A stretch of 64,000 nt of DNA from JBBQWZ01 sp038210135 (GCA_038210135.1 JBBQWZ010000035.1:1-64000), one strand, 5' to 3'; counted from the stretch's first letter, positions 33,131 to 42,093 are shown. The notes: generated by a model not told the origin, from the sequence alone. A program made the numbers and translations.

Positions 33131-34830
33131 AGTTCACTTTTATAAGCTTGCTCCTGACGGCAGCCGCGACGATGGCGTTCGCACAGGATGCTCCGCCGAT
33201 CGTGGCGGCGCCGGTGCAACACGATGTGTCGCCGGACCTGATTACGATGATGCTTGCGATGCCCAAGTCGGATGCGAGCGGAATTCCTTCGCCCTCCGAA
33301 GTGGTGCAGAAGCATGGTCCACTGATTGATAACATCGGGTCGGCCGCGACTCCCACGGTATCGACGGCGCCCTCCAACACGGCGGTGCAGGACGGCACGT
33401 TGGTAAAGCCGCTCTTTAGCGCTACGGCGGGCGCGAATTTCGAAGGACTGGGCGCGGGTACGTCCGGATTCACCGTTACCACCGCTCCGCCGGATACGAC
33501 GATGGCCGTAGGGCCGAATCACATCGTGCAGTGGGTAAATCAGCAGTTCGCGATTTACAACAAGTCGGGAACGCCCCTCTTGCCGGCGCCAGGCTTTGTT
33601 TTAGGCAACAACATCTGGTTGGGTTTCGGCGGCTTGTGCGAAACCACCAATCGCGGTGACCCATTGGTGGCCTACGATCGCGTAGCGGATCGCTGGATCT
33701 TCACGCAATTTGCTTTCAACATTTCGGGATCGAACGCGACAACTCCTTATCTGCAATGTTTCGCCGTCACGACCGGACCGAATCCGGCGGGACCTTACAA
33801 TCGGTATGCCTACGATTTCAGCGCGATCGGTCCGGCAGGAGCCGCGGAATTCAACGATTACGGCAAGATCGGCGTTTGGCCGGACGCCTATTATCTGACT
33901 TACAACGCGTTTCGGGGCGCGCCGGCGGGTAGCTTCGCCGGCGCGATTATCTGCGCCTACGATCGGGCAGCGATGATTGCGGGCAGCGCTTCCGCTACCG
34001 AGCTTTGCGCCCCGGTCACTTTCTACGGTGGCGGAGCCTCGCTTCTGCCGGCGGATATGGACGGCGCGACCGCGCTGCCACCTGCCGGCACCCCGAATTT
34101 CATGATGAGGCAAGGTACCGGTGCGCCCGCGGGTCTTCGTCTTTTCAAATTCAAGGTGAATAACTTCTCGCCCGGAAGCATCACCTTTAACGACGGCTTC
34201 GGTGGCGCCACCGGATCGTTCGTGAACATCCCCGTTACGATGACGCGCGCCTGCAACGGCGGTGGCGCAACCTGCGTCCCGCAGCCGGGCACGGCGAACC
34301 TTCTCGACACGTTGGGCGATCGCCTGATGTACCGCTTGGCCTACCGGAACCGCTTGGGCAACGAGAGCCTGGTAGTGACCATGGCGGAAGATCCGGATGG
34401 CGCGGGCGCGCAAGCCGCGGCGGTACGTTGGTGGGAGATTCAGAAGCCCAGCGCCAACCCGCCCGTTCTGTTCCAGAACTCCACATTTAATCCGACCACC
34501 GACAACCGCTGGATGAGTTCGATCGCGACCGACAAGAACGGAAACATGGCAATGGGCTACAGCATTTCGAGCGGCACGGTGTCTCCGGGAATCCGGATCA
34601 CGGGCCGACTGCGCAGCGAAGTCCGAAACCAAATGCAGGCCGAGCAGACCATCATGAATGGCGCCGGCTCGCAAACCGGCACCCTGAGCCGTTGGGGTGA
34701 TTATTCGACCATGCGTACCGATCCGGCGGACGACTGCACGTTCTGGTACACCACCGAGTACCTGGGAGCGGACGGGGCGTTCAACTGGCAGACTCGCATC
34801 GCGAGTTTCAAATTCCCCAACTGCCACTAG
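33127..34830 (+). CDS. Secreted protein of unknown function
   Basis: A 567-residue exported protein with a signal peptide (MKFTFISLLLTAAATMAFAQ). I do not recognise the family. The mature part is glycine-, asparagine- and aromatic-rich and looks beta-propeller-like, with motifs such as PPDTTMAVGPNHIVQWVNQQ, DPLVAYDRVADRWIFTQFAF, DNRWMSSIATDKNGNMAMGY and LSRWGDYSTMRTDPADDCTF, which resemble repeated blade segments. Several paired cysteines suggest disulfides. It has no PEP-CTERM signal of its own, but its ATGA overlap with the PEP-CTERM gene means the two are translated together, so they probably act in the same surface or matrix process. A strong terminator follows. Confidence 0.75.
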   Translation: MKFTFISLLLTAAATMAFAQDAPPIVAAPVQHDVSPDLITMMLAMPKSDASGIPSPSEVVQKHGPLIDNIGSAATPTVSTAPSNTAVQDGTLVKPLFSATAGANFEGLGAGTSGFTVTTAPPDTTMAVGPNHIVQWVNQQFAIYNKSGTPLLPAPGFVLGNNIWLGFGGLCETTNRGDPLVAYDRVADRWIFTQFAFNISGSNATTPYLQCFAVTTGPNPAGPYNRYAYDFSAIGPAGAAEFNDYGKIGVWPDAYYLTYNAFRGAPAGSFAGAIICAYDRAAMIAGSASATELCAPVTFYGGGASLLPADMDGATALPPAGTPNFMMRQGTGAPAGLRLFKFKVNNFSPGSITFNDGFGGATGSFVNIPVTMTRACNGGGATCVPQPGTANLLDTLGDRLMYRLAYRNRLGNESLVVTMAEDPDGAGAQAAAVRWWEIQKPSANPPVLFQNSTFNPTTDNRWMSSIATDKNGNMAMGYSISSGTVSPGIRITGRLRSEVRNQMQAEQTIMNGAGSQTGTLSRWGDYSTMRTDPADDCTFWYTTEYLGADGAFNWQTRIASFKFPNCH

Positions 34831-34865
34831 GCTGTGGGTTGGTATTTCGAAGGATGTTGAATCGA

Positions 34866-34897
34866 AGAGCCGGGCCTTGCGGTCCGGCTCTTTTTTG
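34866..34897 (+). terminator. Intrinsic terminator
   Basis: AGAGCCGG (34866-34873) pairs with CCGGCTCT (34884-34891), with a 10-base loop and a T6 run. It ends the PEP-CTERM/secreted-protein transcript. Confidence 0.9.
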
Positions 34898-34904
34898 TGA
34901 GCCC

Positions 34905-35726
34905 ATGCGAAATTTCATCTTTTTTCTACTTTGTTCTAACGGATTAATCGCGCAGCAGAATACGGTTTCGCCGGATACGGTGGTCCTGACGGTCCACGAG
35001 CGGCAATACACGCGAGCCGAGTTCGAGGCGATGGCGAAGCAGCAGAACCTCGGCACGAACGAACTGGCCAGCCGGTTGCAGGCAGGCAATGCGCTGGGGC
35101 GGTCTCGAGCGATCGCCGATGAAGCGCGGCGGCGGAAGCTCGACCAGAACGATGCTATCCGCACCAGGATCGAGAATTACACCAACGCCGTATTGGGCCA
35201 GGCGTTGTTTGAAGAGATCGCGGACGAGGTCCACAAGGATCCTTCGCTGGCGAAAGTACGGCTCGAATCTGGCCAGCATTTCGCCGAAGAGCGCAAACTG
35301 CGAGTGCTTCTCGTCCGGCATATCAAGTCGGTGCCGACGCCGGGAAGACTGACGGTGGAGCAGGCGCAGGCCAGGGCCGAAGCTTTGCGCAAAAAGATCG
35401 TCGCGGGAGCGAGCTTTGCCGAGGTCGCGAAAGCCGAATCAGAAGACGAGCGCACCAAATCCAAAGGCGGCGACATGAATTTCGTGCGGAAGCCGGTGAT
35501 CAATCCGGACCTGGGCGAGGTGGCTTTCAAAATGAAAGTCGGCGAGGTGAGTGCGCCTGTCAAAACCACGGAGGGCTATTTCCTGGTGACGGTGGAGAAG
35601 GTGGTCCCGCCGGATTTGGAGCTGGTTCGGAAGTCCCTCGAATTCGAGATCGCGCGCGAGCGCATGCAAAAGATGTCGTTTTCGGGAGTGATTTTGAATC
35701 CGGCGTACTTCGGGGACCAAAAATAA
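34905..35726 (+). CDS. Parvulin-type (PpiC) peptidyl-prolyl isomerase, exported
   Basis: A 273-residue protein with an N-terminal signal peptide (MRNFIFFLLCSNGLIAQ), a helical SurA/PrsA-like N-domain (about 35-130) and one PpiC rotamase domain (about 140-245; IVAGASFAEVAKAESEDERT, GGDMNFVRKPVINPDLGEVA and GYFLVTVEKV). It probably assists folding of exported or outer-membrane proteins. Only one rotamase domain is present, unlike SurA with two. The start at 34905 immediately follows the terminator of the upstream gene, so the promoter must lie within or across that region, or transcription reads through. It is followed 73 bases later by the metalloprotease gene on the same strand. Confidence 0.85.
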   Translation: MRNFIFFLLCSNGLIAQQNTVSPDTVVLTVHERQYTRAEFEAMAKQQNLGTNELASRLQAGNALGRSRAIADEARRRKLDQNDAIRTRIENYTNAVLGQALFEEIADEVHKDPSLAKVRLESGQHFAEERKLRVLLVRHIKSVPTPGRLTVEQAQARAEALRKKIVAGASFAEVAKAESEDERTKSKGGDMNFVRKPVINPDLGEVAFKMKVGEVSAPVKTTEGYFLVTVEKVVPPDLELVRKSLEFEIARERMQKMSFSGVILNPAYFGDQK

Positions 35727-35799
35727 GGTTTTACCGCCAGATGTGACCCGCAAATACCCTATCGGATCGGGGGTGGAATGCCGATCTATTGGGGTAGCG

Positions 35800-37026
35800 A
35801 TGTGGTCCACGCTCCTCACGATTTTTCTGGCTGCGATTACGGTCAAGGGGCCGCACGCGTCTTTGCGGGTCACCTGCGAGGCGGACGGGGACGCGGTCGC
35901 GGAGCTGGCGGAAGGCACGGCGGTGGCGGTCAAGTTCGCGATGGCCGGCCAGGGATGCTTCAAGGTTTCCGTACTGCGCGCGGATGCGGTGGTCGAAGGC
36001 TACCTCAGCACCAACCAACTGAACGGGCTGGATGAATTTGAAAAGCTGCGGAAGGACGCGGCCTGGCTGGACGTGATCGAGGTGGTTCGGGCGGCGCGCA
36101 CGAAGCCGTCGGCGGCGTCACTCGGGATTGGCGGCAAAGCGAGTCCGGCGGTGCAGCAGGCGGCCCAACTGATCGAATCCTCGCAGCCGGCTCGCGCGCT
36201 GGAGATTTTAGAGGCGGAGATGCGGACGAAGCAGGTCCGCGACCCGGCGATGCTGGCGTTGGCGGGGGTGGCGGCGTGGCGCGCGGACGATCCGCGAAGG
36301 GCGCTGGGGTACTGGCAAGGTTCGCTCGAACTGCAACCCAATCCGGACATCGAGAAGCTGTATAAGAAGGTGCAGAAAGAGGTCCAGGCGGATCGCAGTT
36401 TCGAAAAGCTGTACGGCCTGCGGGTGATTTTGCGCTATGAGCCAGGGGCGATTTCGGTGGACACGGCGCGCGGAATGCTCGGCGTGCTCGACGACGAATT
36501 CAGCCGCATCGTACTGCAGATCGGCTGTCCGGTGGATGAGCGGGTAGTCGCGATCGTGCAGTCGAAAGAGGCCTACTATCGGGTGACGGACGCGGCGGAG
36601 TGGTCGGGCGGCCAGTTCGACGGGCGGATCCGGGTGCCTATTTTGGAAGCGGCGGCGACGCCCGAAAAAATGCGCAAGGTGTTCGCGCACGAGATCACGC
36701 ATGCGTGCCTTTCGATGATGGGGCGCTGGCCGGCTTGGTTTCAGGAAGGCGTCGCGCAAAAGCTTTCGGGCGACACGCTGAGTCCGGCGGCGCGCAAGCA
36801 GTTGTCGGCCATGGCGGAAAAGCATCTCATTCCAAAGCTCGAGAATCTACGTCAGGATTGGTCGCGCATGAGTCCGGAGCATGCGACTGCGGCGTATCAG
36901 CTTTCGCTGCTGGCGGCGGAATTGTTCTTCGAGAATTGGGCGAATTACGGCTTGCGAAATCTGGTGCGGAATCCGGAGCAGCTGGCTACCATTACGCAGG
37001 ATCTGGATCGGCGGCTGGGGTTGTAG
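35800..37026 (+). CDS. Exported HExxH metalloprotease (peptidase MA-like)
   Basis: A 408-residue protein with a signal peptide (MWSTLLTIFLAAITVKG), an N-terminal part of about 100 residues, TPR-like helices over about 120-190 (ARALEILEAEMRTK; RALGYWQGSLELQPN) and a zincin domain. The zinc motif HEITH is at about 297-301, with a downstream glutamate in WFQEGVAQ at about 316, as in the gluzincin peptidase MA-like superfamily. Such proteins are often found in bacterial envelopes; the substrate is unknown. I prefer the start at 35800 because it opens the signal peptide; the frame is open 19 codons further up. It follows the parvulin gene by 73 bases and may be cotranscribed. Confidence 0.8.
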   Translation: MWSTLLTIFLAAITVKGPHASLRVTCEADGDAVAELAEGTAVAVKFAMAGQGCFKVSVLRADAVVEGYLSTNQLNGLDEFEKLRKDAAWLDVIEVVRAARTKPSAASLGIGGKASPAVQQAAQLIESSQPARALEILEAEMRTKQVRDPAMLALAGVAAWRADDPRRALGYWQGSLELQPNPDIEKLYKKVQKEVQADRSFEKLYGLRVILRYEPGAISVDTARGMLGVLDDEFSRIVLQIGCPVDERVVAIVQSKEAYYRVTDAAEWSGGQFDGRIRVPILEAAATPEKMRKVFAHEITHACLSMMGRWPAWFQEGVAQKLSGDTLSPAARKQLSAMAEKHLIPKLENLRQDWSRMSPEHATAAYQLSLLAAELFFENWANYGLRNLVRNPEQLATITQDLDRRLGL

Positions 37027-37034
37027 CGCACGAA

Positions 37035-37064
37035 GTCCGCTCCCTTACGGTCGCGGTTCGGTGC
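37035..37064. repeat. Dispersed 30-bp GC element
   Basis: GTCCGCTCCCTTACGGTCGC followed by GGTTCGGTGC, one base different from the copies at 31184 and 31246. It lies directly after the metalloprotease stop codon. Confidence 0.9.
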
Positions 37065-37158
37065 TGACTTCGGCGGCGAACAGGGCTGACGAGGTCACAT
37101 ACTGCGCACCTTGACGCTGCGCTCGCTGGTCCTGAGGCGCGAACTGCACTTGCTGAAT

Positions 37159-37650
37159 TCACTGGGGGAATTGCGGCGGATACTGTGGCGGATATTGGGC
37201 CTGGATCGGCTGTTGCTGCGAAGCGAGTTGCGCTGGCTTCTTCCGGAAGAGCTTTTCCGCGATGGCGGCGAGCGGCATCGCGATCAGGCTGGCGAGCCAG
37301 ATGTAGCATCCGGGAAGTAGTTTGATGATGGTGGTTTTGGTGGTTCCGCCTTCATCGCCGGGAAGTTCGCGGCCGAGATCCGAGTACATCGTGAAGCCGA
37401 TGACGATGGCCAGAATCGAGGGCGCGAGCGCCCACAGTGGCCGGCGGATGAAGATCAGGATGGCGGCGAGCAGCCACAGTGGATTCGCATACCAGGCAAA
37501 GACTCCCGCCAGTATCCCCGACCAGCCGACGGCGAAGGCTCGCATGCCGAACATGATGTCGTTGGGCCTAAAATCCTTGGTCCATTCGAGCGCGGGATAA
37601 CAGCACGCGAGGACAAACAACAACACCGGCACCAGTAGCGGTCGCAGCAT
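37159..37650 (-). CDS. Small membrane protein with Q/P-rich tail
   Basis: A 163-residue protein, not recognised. Hydrophobic segments lie at about 3-20, 38-66 (two close helices), 70-90 and 108-130, giving four or five membrane spans. The C-terminal 25 residues are glutamine/proline/tyrosine-rich with a repeated QYPP motif, probably unstructured and cytoplasmic. The start at 37650 is not strongly supported by a ribosome-binding site. It is downstream of the TIGR03435 gene on the same strand, 58 bases away. The function is unknown. Confidence 0.65.
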   Translation of the reverse strand: MLRPLLVPVLLFVLACCYPALEWTKDFRPNDIMFGMRAFAVGWSGILAGVFAWYANPLWLLAAILIFIRRPLWALAPSILAIVIGFTMYSDLGRELPGDEGGTTKTTIIKLLPGCYIWLASLIAMPLAAIAEKLFRKKPAQLASQQQPIQAQYPPQYPPQFPQ

Positions 37651-37708
37651 CTGCTGGCAATTGTAGCCCGAATGCTTTCGCGGTCACTGCGCGTGACGGA
37701 TAGATCGC

Positions 37709-38458
37709 TCAGTTCTCTTTCGGGCGGACCACGTTCGCGACGACAAAACTCTCCAGCGCGCCTTTTTGCGATTCGAGGCGCAGGCCAAGCTGCTCTTGCA
37801 AAGCGGTGAAGATCGAAGCGCCCGCCGGGCCTGTTGACGCTGGCGTTTCCTCGCTGGTCGCTGGCGGCGTCGCGCGCAGGAAATCGGGTGTCCACCGCAG
37901 GAGGAAGTCGTAATCGCCGCGCAAGCCGGTGCGATCGACGATGCGGCGTCCGGCCTGGACCCAGGGTTCGAGCCAGGTCGCGAAGGCGGCCATCGAAACC
38001 TTGGTGAATGAGAAGGCGGGTCCGGGTTCGCGGTGGAAATCAAATGGATCGCCGGTGTTGGGTGTCACTTTGACGCCGGTCTTCGCAACCACCAACGCGA
38101 AATAGGGCAAGTCCTTTTTTTCGGGAAGCAGGACCAGTTCAAAACGATCGTTGATCAGTTGTTTGAGCATGGGCCGCAGCGATTCGATGGGGATTTCGCC
38201 GGTGAATCCGTCGGCCTTCGCGATGACGTCCCAGAGTTCGCCGTCGAGCCAGGGCGGTCCGCCCGAAAGCTGATAAGGGGCGACATTGTAGGCTTCCTGA
38301 ATCATGTACCGCAGCGTGAGCGTCGCGGAGAATCGGCCCGCGCCCTGGGTGGATGCCAGCGCCGGAGCGCTGGGGTCGTGCGGACGGACGACGGCGACAT
38401 CGAACGACTGGCCGGCGGCGAGTGCGCTGAATGCGAGCAATAGGAACGCGAGGTACAT
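37709..38458 (-). CDS. TIGR03435 family protein
   Basis: A 249-residue exported protein with a signal peptide (MYLAFLLLAFSALAAGQ) and the typical TIGR03435 features: FDVAVVRPHDP after the signal, MIQEAYNVAPYQLSGGPPWL, RPMLKQLINDRFELVL, the ALVVAKTGVKVTP segment and GRRIVDRTGLRGDYDFLLRW, ending in a helical region LFTALQEQLGLRLESQKG-type (here IFTALQEQLGLRLES). The family is strongly expanded in Solibacter-like Acidobacteriota, often next to BlaR1/M56 peptidase genes; its function is unknown. No M56 peptidase is seen here. It is one of the best taxonomic markers of the window. Confidence 0.9.
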   Translation of the reverse strand: MYLAFLLLAFSALAAGQSFDVAVVRPHDPSAPALASTQGAGRFSATLTLRYMIQEAYNVAPYQLSGGPPWLDGELWDVIAKADGFTGEIPIESLRPMLKQLINDRFELVLLPEKKDLPYFALVVAKTGVKVTPNTGDPFDFHREPGPAFSFTKVSMAAFATWLEPWVQAGRRIVDRTGLRGDYDFLLRWTPDFLRATPPATSEETPASTGPAGASIFTALQEQLGLRLESQKGALESFVVANVVRPKEN

Positions 38459-38556
38459 CTGAGTGAATTGTAGCGGAGCACACCGCTTAGAAATGCCGGG
38501 ATGGGCTTGCCCCTTGGTGCGCGCGTCGACGCCGCGCCTTGCACTGTTTGGCGCCT

Positions 38557-39441
38557 TTAGCCAACTCTAGACCACAAGCTGCCGCCGGGATTGTAGACGG
38601 CATCGGGCAGTTCGGCGGCATCGGCATCGTCGCGAAAGAAGGAATCGGGCAGGCGCCAGCGGCCGCCGCTCCACTTGCCGGCCTCGTAGGGAGTGCCGGT
38701 GGTGACGCCTTTGCTGGTTTGTTCCGCTTGGACGACGAAGGGCCTGTCGTCGGCGAGGTAGATCATCCCGATGTGATGAAAATCGTGTTCGGATTGTGAC
38801 ACCAGGTCGGCGTTCATCACGTCGGAGTTGTCGGTGATGTGAGTGGCCTTGACGTCGTTGAATTTCGACGCCCATTGTTTGACGGTGCGCGTTTCCGGAT
38901 CCTTGATGCTGCGCAGTTTCCAGACGGCAAAGTCCACCAGGCCGAGGCAATCGAAGTGACGCCAGCCGTCGCAGGATTGGCCCCACACATAGGGATGCCC
39001 GTGGCTTCCGTCGACCACGCGGCGCGGAGTGAGTCCGGCTTTGGTGTAACACTGGCCGGGATCGCCGGGAACCTGATCTTTCAGATAATCGAATAGATCC
39101 TGTCCGGGCGAAAACGGCGGCTTGCCGATGCGCGCGTAGTTTCCGCCGCAGACGAAGGTCGTGAGGACGCCTTTGGGATGAGGAACTTCGTCGGTCGCTT
39201 TCGGGACGACTTCGGACGCGGTGGTTGCGGCGAAGAACGCCAACTGATCCAGCGCGACTTTGGTCGAAAGAGACACGTTGCCGGGGCGGCAGAACGCTCC
39301 GTCGGTACGGTTGGGTCGCGCGCCTTTGGCACCCTTTATATAATGGTGGCCGTCCACCGAGCAGGCGACTTGCGCGGTCAGCTCGCGCGCCCGGCGCCTT
39401 CCCCAAGGACTGTTGATATCGTCGTCCGGTCCGTATGCCAT
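38557..39441 (-). CDS. NlpC/P60-like cysteine peptidase
   Basis: A 294-residue protein whose C-terminal half fits the NlpC/P60 fold. The motif HPYVWGQSCDGWRHFDCLGL places the catalytic cysteine at residue 165, and the histidine is probably H223 in SEHDFHHIGMIYLADD. The N-terminal 120 residues are not recognised and contain several cysteines (27, 51, 98) and an HHYIKGAKG segment. NlpC/P60 enzymes cut peptidoglycan stem peptides or related amides. No signal peptide is visible, so it may act in the cytoplasm or be exported by a dedicated system, as are phage- or contractile-system hydrolases. A GGAGG site supports the start at 39441. Confidence 0.72.
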   Translation of the reverse strand: MAYGPDDDINSPWGRRRARELTAQVACSVDGHHYIKGAKGARPNRTDGAFCRPGNVSLSTKVALDQLAFFAATTASEVVPKATDEVPHPKGVLTTFVCGGNYARIGKPPFSPGQDLFDYLKDQVPGDPGQCYTKAGLTPRRVVDGSHGHPYVWGQSCDGWRHFDCLGLVDFAVWKLRSIKDPETRTVKQWASKFNDVKATHITDNSDVMNADLVSQSEHDFHHIGMIYLADDRPFVVQAEQTSKGVTTGTPYEAGKWSGGRWRLPDSFFRDDADAAELPDAVYNPGGSLWSRVG

Positions 39442-39644
39442 TGCGACCTCCTGCTGATTCGACGCCTCAAGGGGCGATTGTCAGTATACGCGCGAAATTC
39501 ATCGGAACCGGTTCCGTGGGCGGCTGCGGCTGGAGATCAAGAGCCAGCGGCTCGAGATCGCGCAGGAGGAACGCGGGCTTCCGGAGAAGGAAGGGACATC
39601 TTCCGGCCGCGGTTTTGAACGCTGATGTCCACGAAGGAACTTGG

Positions 39645-40559
39645 CTACAGCGACCGGTAATATTCCTCAACCGACGGCGCCGTTGCGATGTCGCCCAGTT
39701 GGTTGAGCTGTTTGACCAATGCCTCCCAGCGGTCCTTGGTCATGCTGCCCAAGTCCGCGGCTTCGATCAACGGCTTTTGCGCATTGGCGACGTCGTTGAA
39801 AGTGGCCATATCCATGGATGGATTCAGCGCCTGCATTTTGACGTTGGTCGGCTGGGGATTGTCGAGGTAGGCGCGCCACCCTTCGCGAACAGCGGCCACC
39901 ATCGACTTCACAACCTCCGGCTGTTTCTTCAGGAGGTCTCCGCTGACCGCCATCACCTGCGCGTAGGGATTATAGCCGACGTCGGCGACGGGGAAAGTCT
40001 GGACCTTCGCTCCCTTACGGCGGGCAGCCAGCGGCTCCGCCGTGAGGAAGCACTGCTGGGCGAACATGGGGTCGCCGAGAAAAGGACCGATATCTCCGGC
40101 GGGCGAAGGAACGATCTTCACCTTGTCGAACCCGTATTTCTGCTTCAAAATCCGCGCGAACGGCAAGCCGCTTTGAATGGCCAGCGTGCCGCCCTGGACG
40201 ACGTCGGCGATCGATTTCAGATTGCGCGATTCGTGCACCATGATCGCCATGGGATTCTGCTGGAACGATGCGTACACGCCGACGACATCGTTCCCTTTCG
40301 AGCGGGCGAGCACAATCTCGTCACCGGAAACAATGCCGAATTCGGCCGACCCGGCGCCGACCATCTGCACCGTCGGCGTGCCGGCGCCGCCAGGCAGAAT
40401 GTCCACGTCAAGCCCGTGCTTCTGATAGTCGGCGGCATAGAAGCCACCGAATTCGGGATCCGGTTTCCAGTTGAGGGCAAGACGGATTTTGGAAGTTTTT
40501 CCGCACGACGCCAGCGTCGCGAGCAGTGGAGTGAGAGTGAGGAACGAGCGGCGGTTCAC
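39645..40559 (-). CDS. ABC transporter substrate-binding protein, NMT1/THI5-like
   Basis: A 304-residue lipoprotein (MNRRSFLTLTPLLATLASC-G, cysteine at 19) of the NMT1/THI5-like family. The signature NWKPDPEFGGFYAADYQKHG and DILPGGAGTPTVQMVGAGSA is characteristic of the family that binds the pyrimidine precursor of thiamine (HMP or formylaminopyrimidine, ThiY type); taurine and nitrate binders are distant relatives. It ends a three-gene minus-strand operon with a permease and an ATPase. I looked for a TPP riboswitch upstream of the operon and did not see one, so the thiamine assignment is by family only. Confidence 0.85.
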   Translation of the reverse strand: MNRRSFLTLTPLLATLASCGKTSKIRLALNWKPDPEFGGFYAADYQKHGLDVDILPGGAGTPTVQMVGAGSAEFGIVSGDEIVLARSKGNDVVGVYASFQQNPMAIMVHESRNLKSIADVVQGGTLAIQSGLPFARILKQKYGFDKVKIVPSPAGDIGPFLGDPMFAQQCFLTAEPLAARRKGAKVQTFPVADVGYNPYAQVMAVSGDLLKKQPEVVKSMVAAVREGWRAYLDNPQPTNVKMQALNPSMDMATFNDVANAQKPLIEAADLGSMTKDRWEALVKQLNQLGDIATAPSVEEYYRSL

Positions 40560-40576
40560 CCGTTGATTCTACCTGA

Positions 40577-41332
40577 TCAGTCACGCTCGGAAGCATGCCA
40601 GCGACGGAGCGTCAACGAGCTGATCACGTTGATCAGCCCAAACAAGCCCAACCCGAGAAGGGACGCGAGCAGCACGGCGGCGAAGACCTTGTCGGTGCGC
40701 TGCTGGGTCCGCGCGACATCGACCACCGAGCCGAGTCCCTGTCCGCCGATGAACTCGCCGACGATCGCGCCGATGACAGCGAGTCCGGCGGAGACACGCA
40801 AGCCGGTGAGGATTTGCGGGAGCGCGGCGGGGAAGCGCAGCTTGAACAGGGTGACGAGTCGCGAGGCCCCATATAGCCGGAACAAATCCTGCAACGCGGG
40901 GTCGGTGGATACGATTCCGTTGAGCGTATTCGCGATGACCGGGAAGATGGAGCAGATGAAGGCGGAGGCAATCACCGTTCGCATTCCGTAGCCGAACCAG
41001 ATGACCAGCAGCGGCGCGATGGCCACGATGGGCACCGTCTGGAAGAAGACCGCGTAGGGGAAGAAGGCGCGCTGAATGCTTCGCGAAGAGGAGAGGAAGA
41101 CGGCGATCGAGATTCCGAAAAGCGCGCTGGCCGCAAACCCGATCAACGCGCCGGCCGATGTCTTCGCAAGCGCGGCGACGAGTTCCGACCAGTCGCGCGC
41201 AATGACCAGGAACACCGAACTCGGCGCCGGCAGCAGGTACGCTTTGACGAAGCCGAATCGAACGAGGAATTCGACCACGGCGGTGATCACCAGGAACGGG
41301 ATGAAAGCGGGCAGCGCTTTCCGGATCGTCAT
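40577..41332 (-). CDS. ABC transporter permease
   Basis: A 251-residue inner-membrane permease of the SsuC/TauC/ThiX type with about six transmembrane segments. The EAA-like cytoplasmic loop is visible as LFRLYGASRLVTLFKLRFPA followed by ALPQILTGLR, with the glycine conserved. It carries the pyrimidine or related substrate delivered by the downstream binding protein. Its ATG overlaps the stop of the ATPase gene (ATGA), a sign of translational coupling; 17 bases separate it from the binding-protein gene. Confidence 0.9.
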   Translation of the reverse strand: MTIRKALPAFIPFLVITAVVEFLVRFGFVKAYLLPAPSSVFLVIARDWSELVAALAKTSAGALIGFAASALFGISIAVFLSSSRSIQRAFFPYAVFFQTVPIVAIAPLLVIWFGYGMRTVIASAFICSIFPVIANTLNGIVSTDPALQDLFRLYGASRLVTLFKLRFPAALPQILTGLRVSAGLAVIGAIVGEFIGGQGLGSVVDVARTQQRTDKVFAAVLLASLLGLGLFGLINVISSLTLRRWHASERD

Positions 41333-42093
41333 TCTTCCTCCTCCATGGCATGCATGAGCACTTTCATCTGGGAGGCTAATCGTGGATCGGTGCGCAATTC
41401 ATTGGTTCGGGATTCCGGCAGCGTCAGGCGATGATCGAGCTTGATATGCCCCGCCCTGCGAGTCAGGACGACGGCGCGATCGGCGAGGAACGCGGCTTCG
41501 GAAATCGAGTGAGTGACGAAGATGACGGTCATCCGGCGGCTCGCCCACAACTCGCGTAACTGCACGTCGAGGCGGAAGCGCGTGATCTCGTCAAGCGCGG
41601 CGAACGGCTCGTCGAGCAACAGCAGCCGCGGTTCGGTGACCAGGGCGCGAGCGAGTGACACGCGCATCCGCATGCCGCCCGAGAGCTGCGCGGGATAGCG
41701 GCCTTCGGCTTCGAGAAGACCGACATTCCCGAGCGCCGCACGCGCCTTCGCGATGCCTTCGGCCGGCGGAGCGCCCATCAATTCCAAAGGCAGCGCGACG
41801 TTTTCAAGCACGGTGCGCCAGGGCAGCAAGTGGGCGTCCTGGAACACGTAGCCGGTCTGATAGGGATCGTCGGAGGGCACGAGCGACACGGTGCCCGAGT
41901 CGGGCTTGGCGAGTCCGGCGATGATGCGGAGGAGCGTGGATTTCCCGCAGCCGGAGGGTCCGAGGATGGCGAGAAACTCCCCGGCCTCGACGCGCAGGGT
42001 CATGTCGTTGATGACCACGAGATCCTGAAATACGCGCCGGACTTTCTCCAGGTCCACAGCGACACCAAGGGCGCGTGCTGGAGTGGGGGGCAT
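41329..42093 (-). CDS. ABC transporter ATP-binding protein
   Basis: A 254-residue ABC ATPase of the nitrate/taurine/thiamine-precursor class. Walker A is GPSGCGKST, the Q-loop is in GYVFQDAHLLPW, the signature is QLSGGMRMRVSLAR, Walker B is LLLLDEPFAALDE, and the switch histidine is in FVTHSISEA. I place the start at 42093 (MPPTPARALGV), where the domain begins; an upstream extension of 52 residues is unlike the family. It is the first gene of the operon and drives the adjacent permease. Confidence 0.93.
   Translation of the reverse strand: MPPTPARALGVAVDLEKVRRVFQDLVVINDMTLRVEAGEFLAILGPSGCGKSTLLRIIAGLAKPDSGTVSLVPSDDPYQTGYVFQDAHLLPWRTVLENVALPLELMGAPPAEGIAKARAALGNVGLLEAEGRYPAQLSGGMRMRVSLARALVTEPRLLLLDEPFAALDEITRFRLDVQLRELWASRRMTVIFVTHSISEAAFLADRAVVLTRRAGHIKLDHRLTLPESRTNELRTDPRLASQMKVLMHAMEEEE

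Noticed and set aside
39467..39640. Charged coiled-coil-like plus-strand fragment (LEIKSQRLEIAQEERGLPEK)
   Set aside because: No start codon or ribosome-binding site and under 50 residues; no family recognised.
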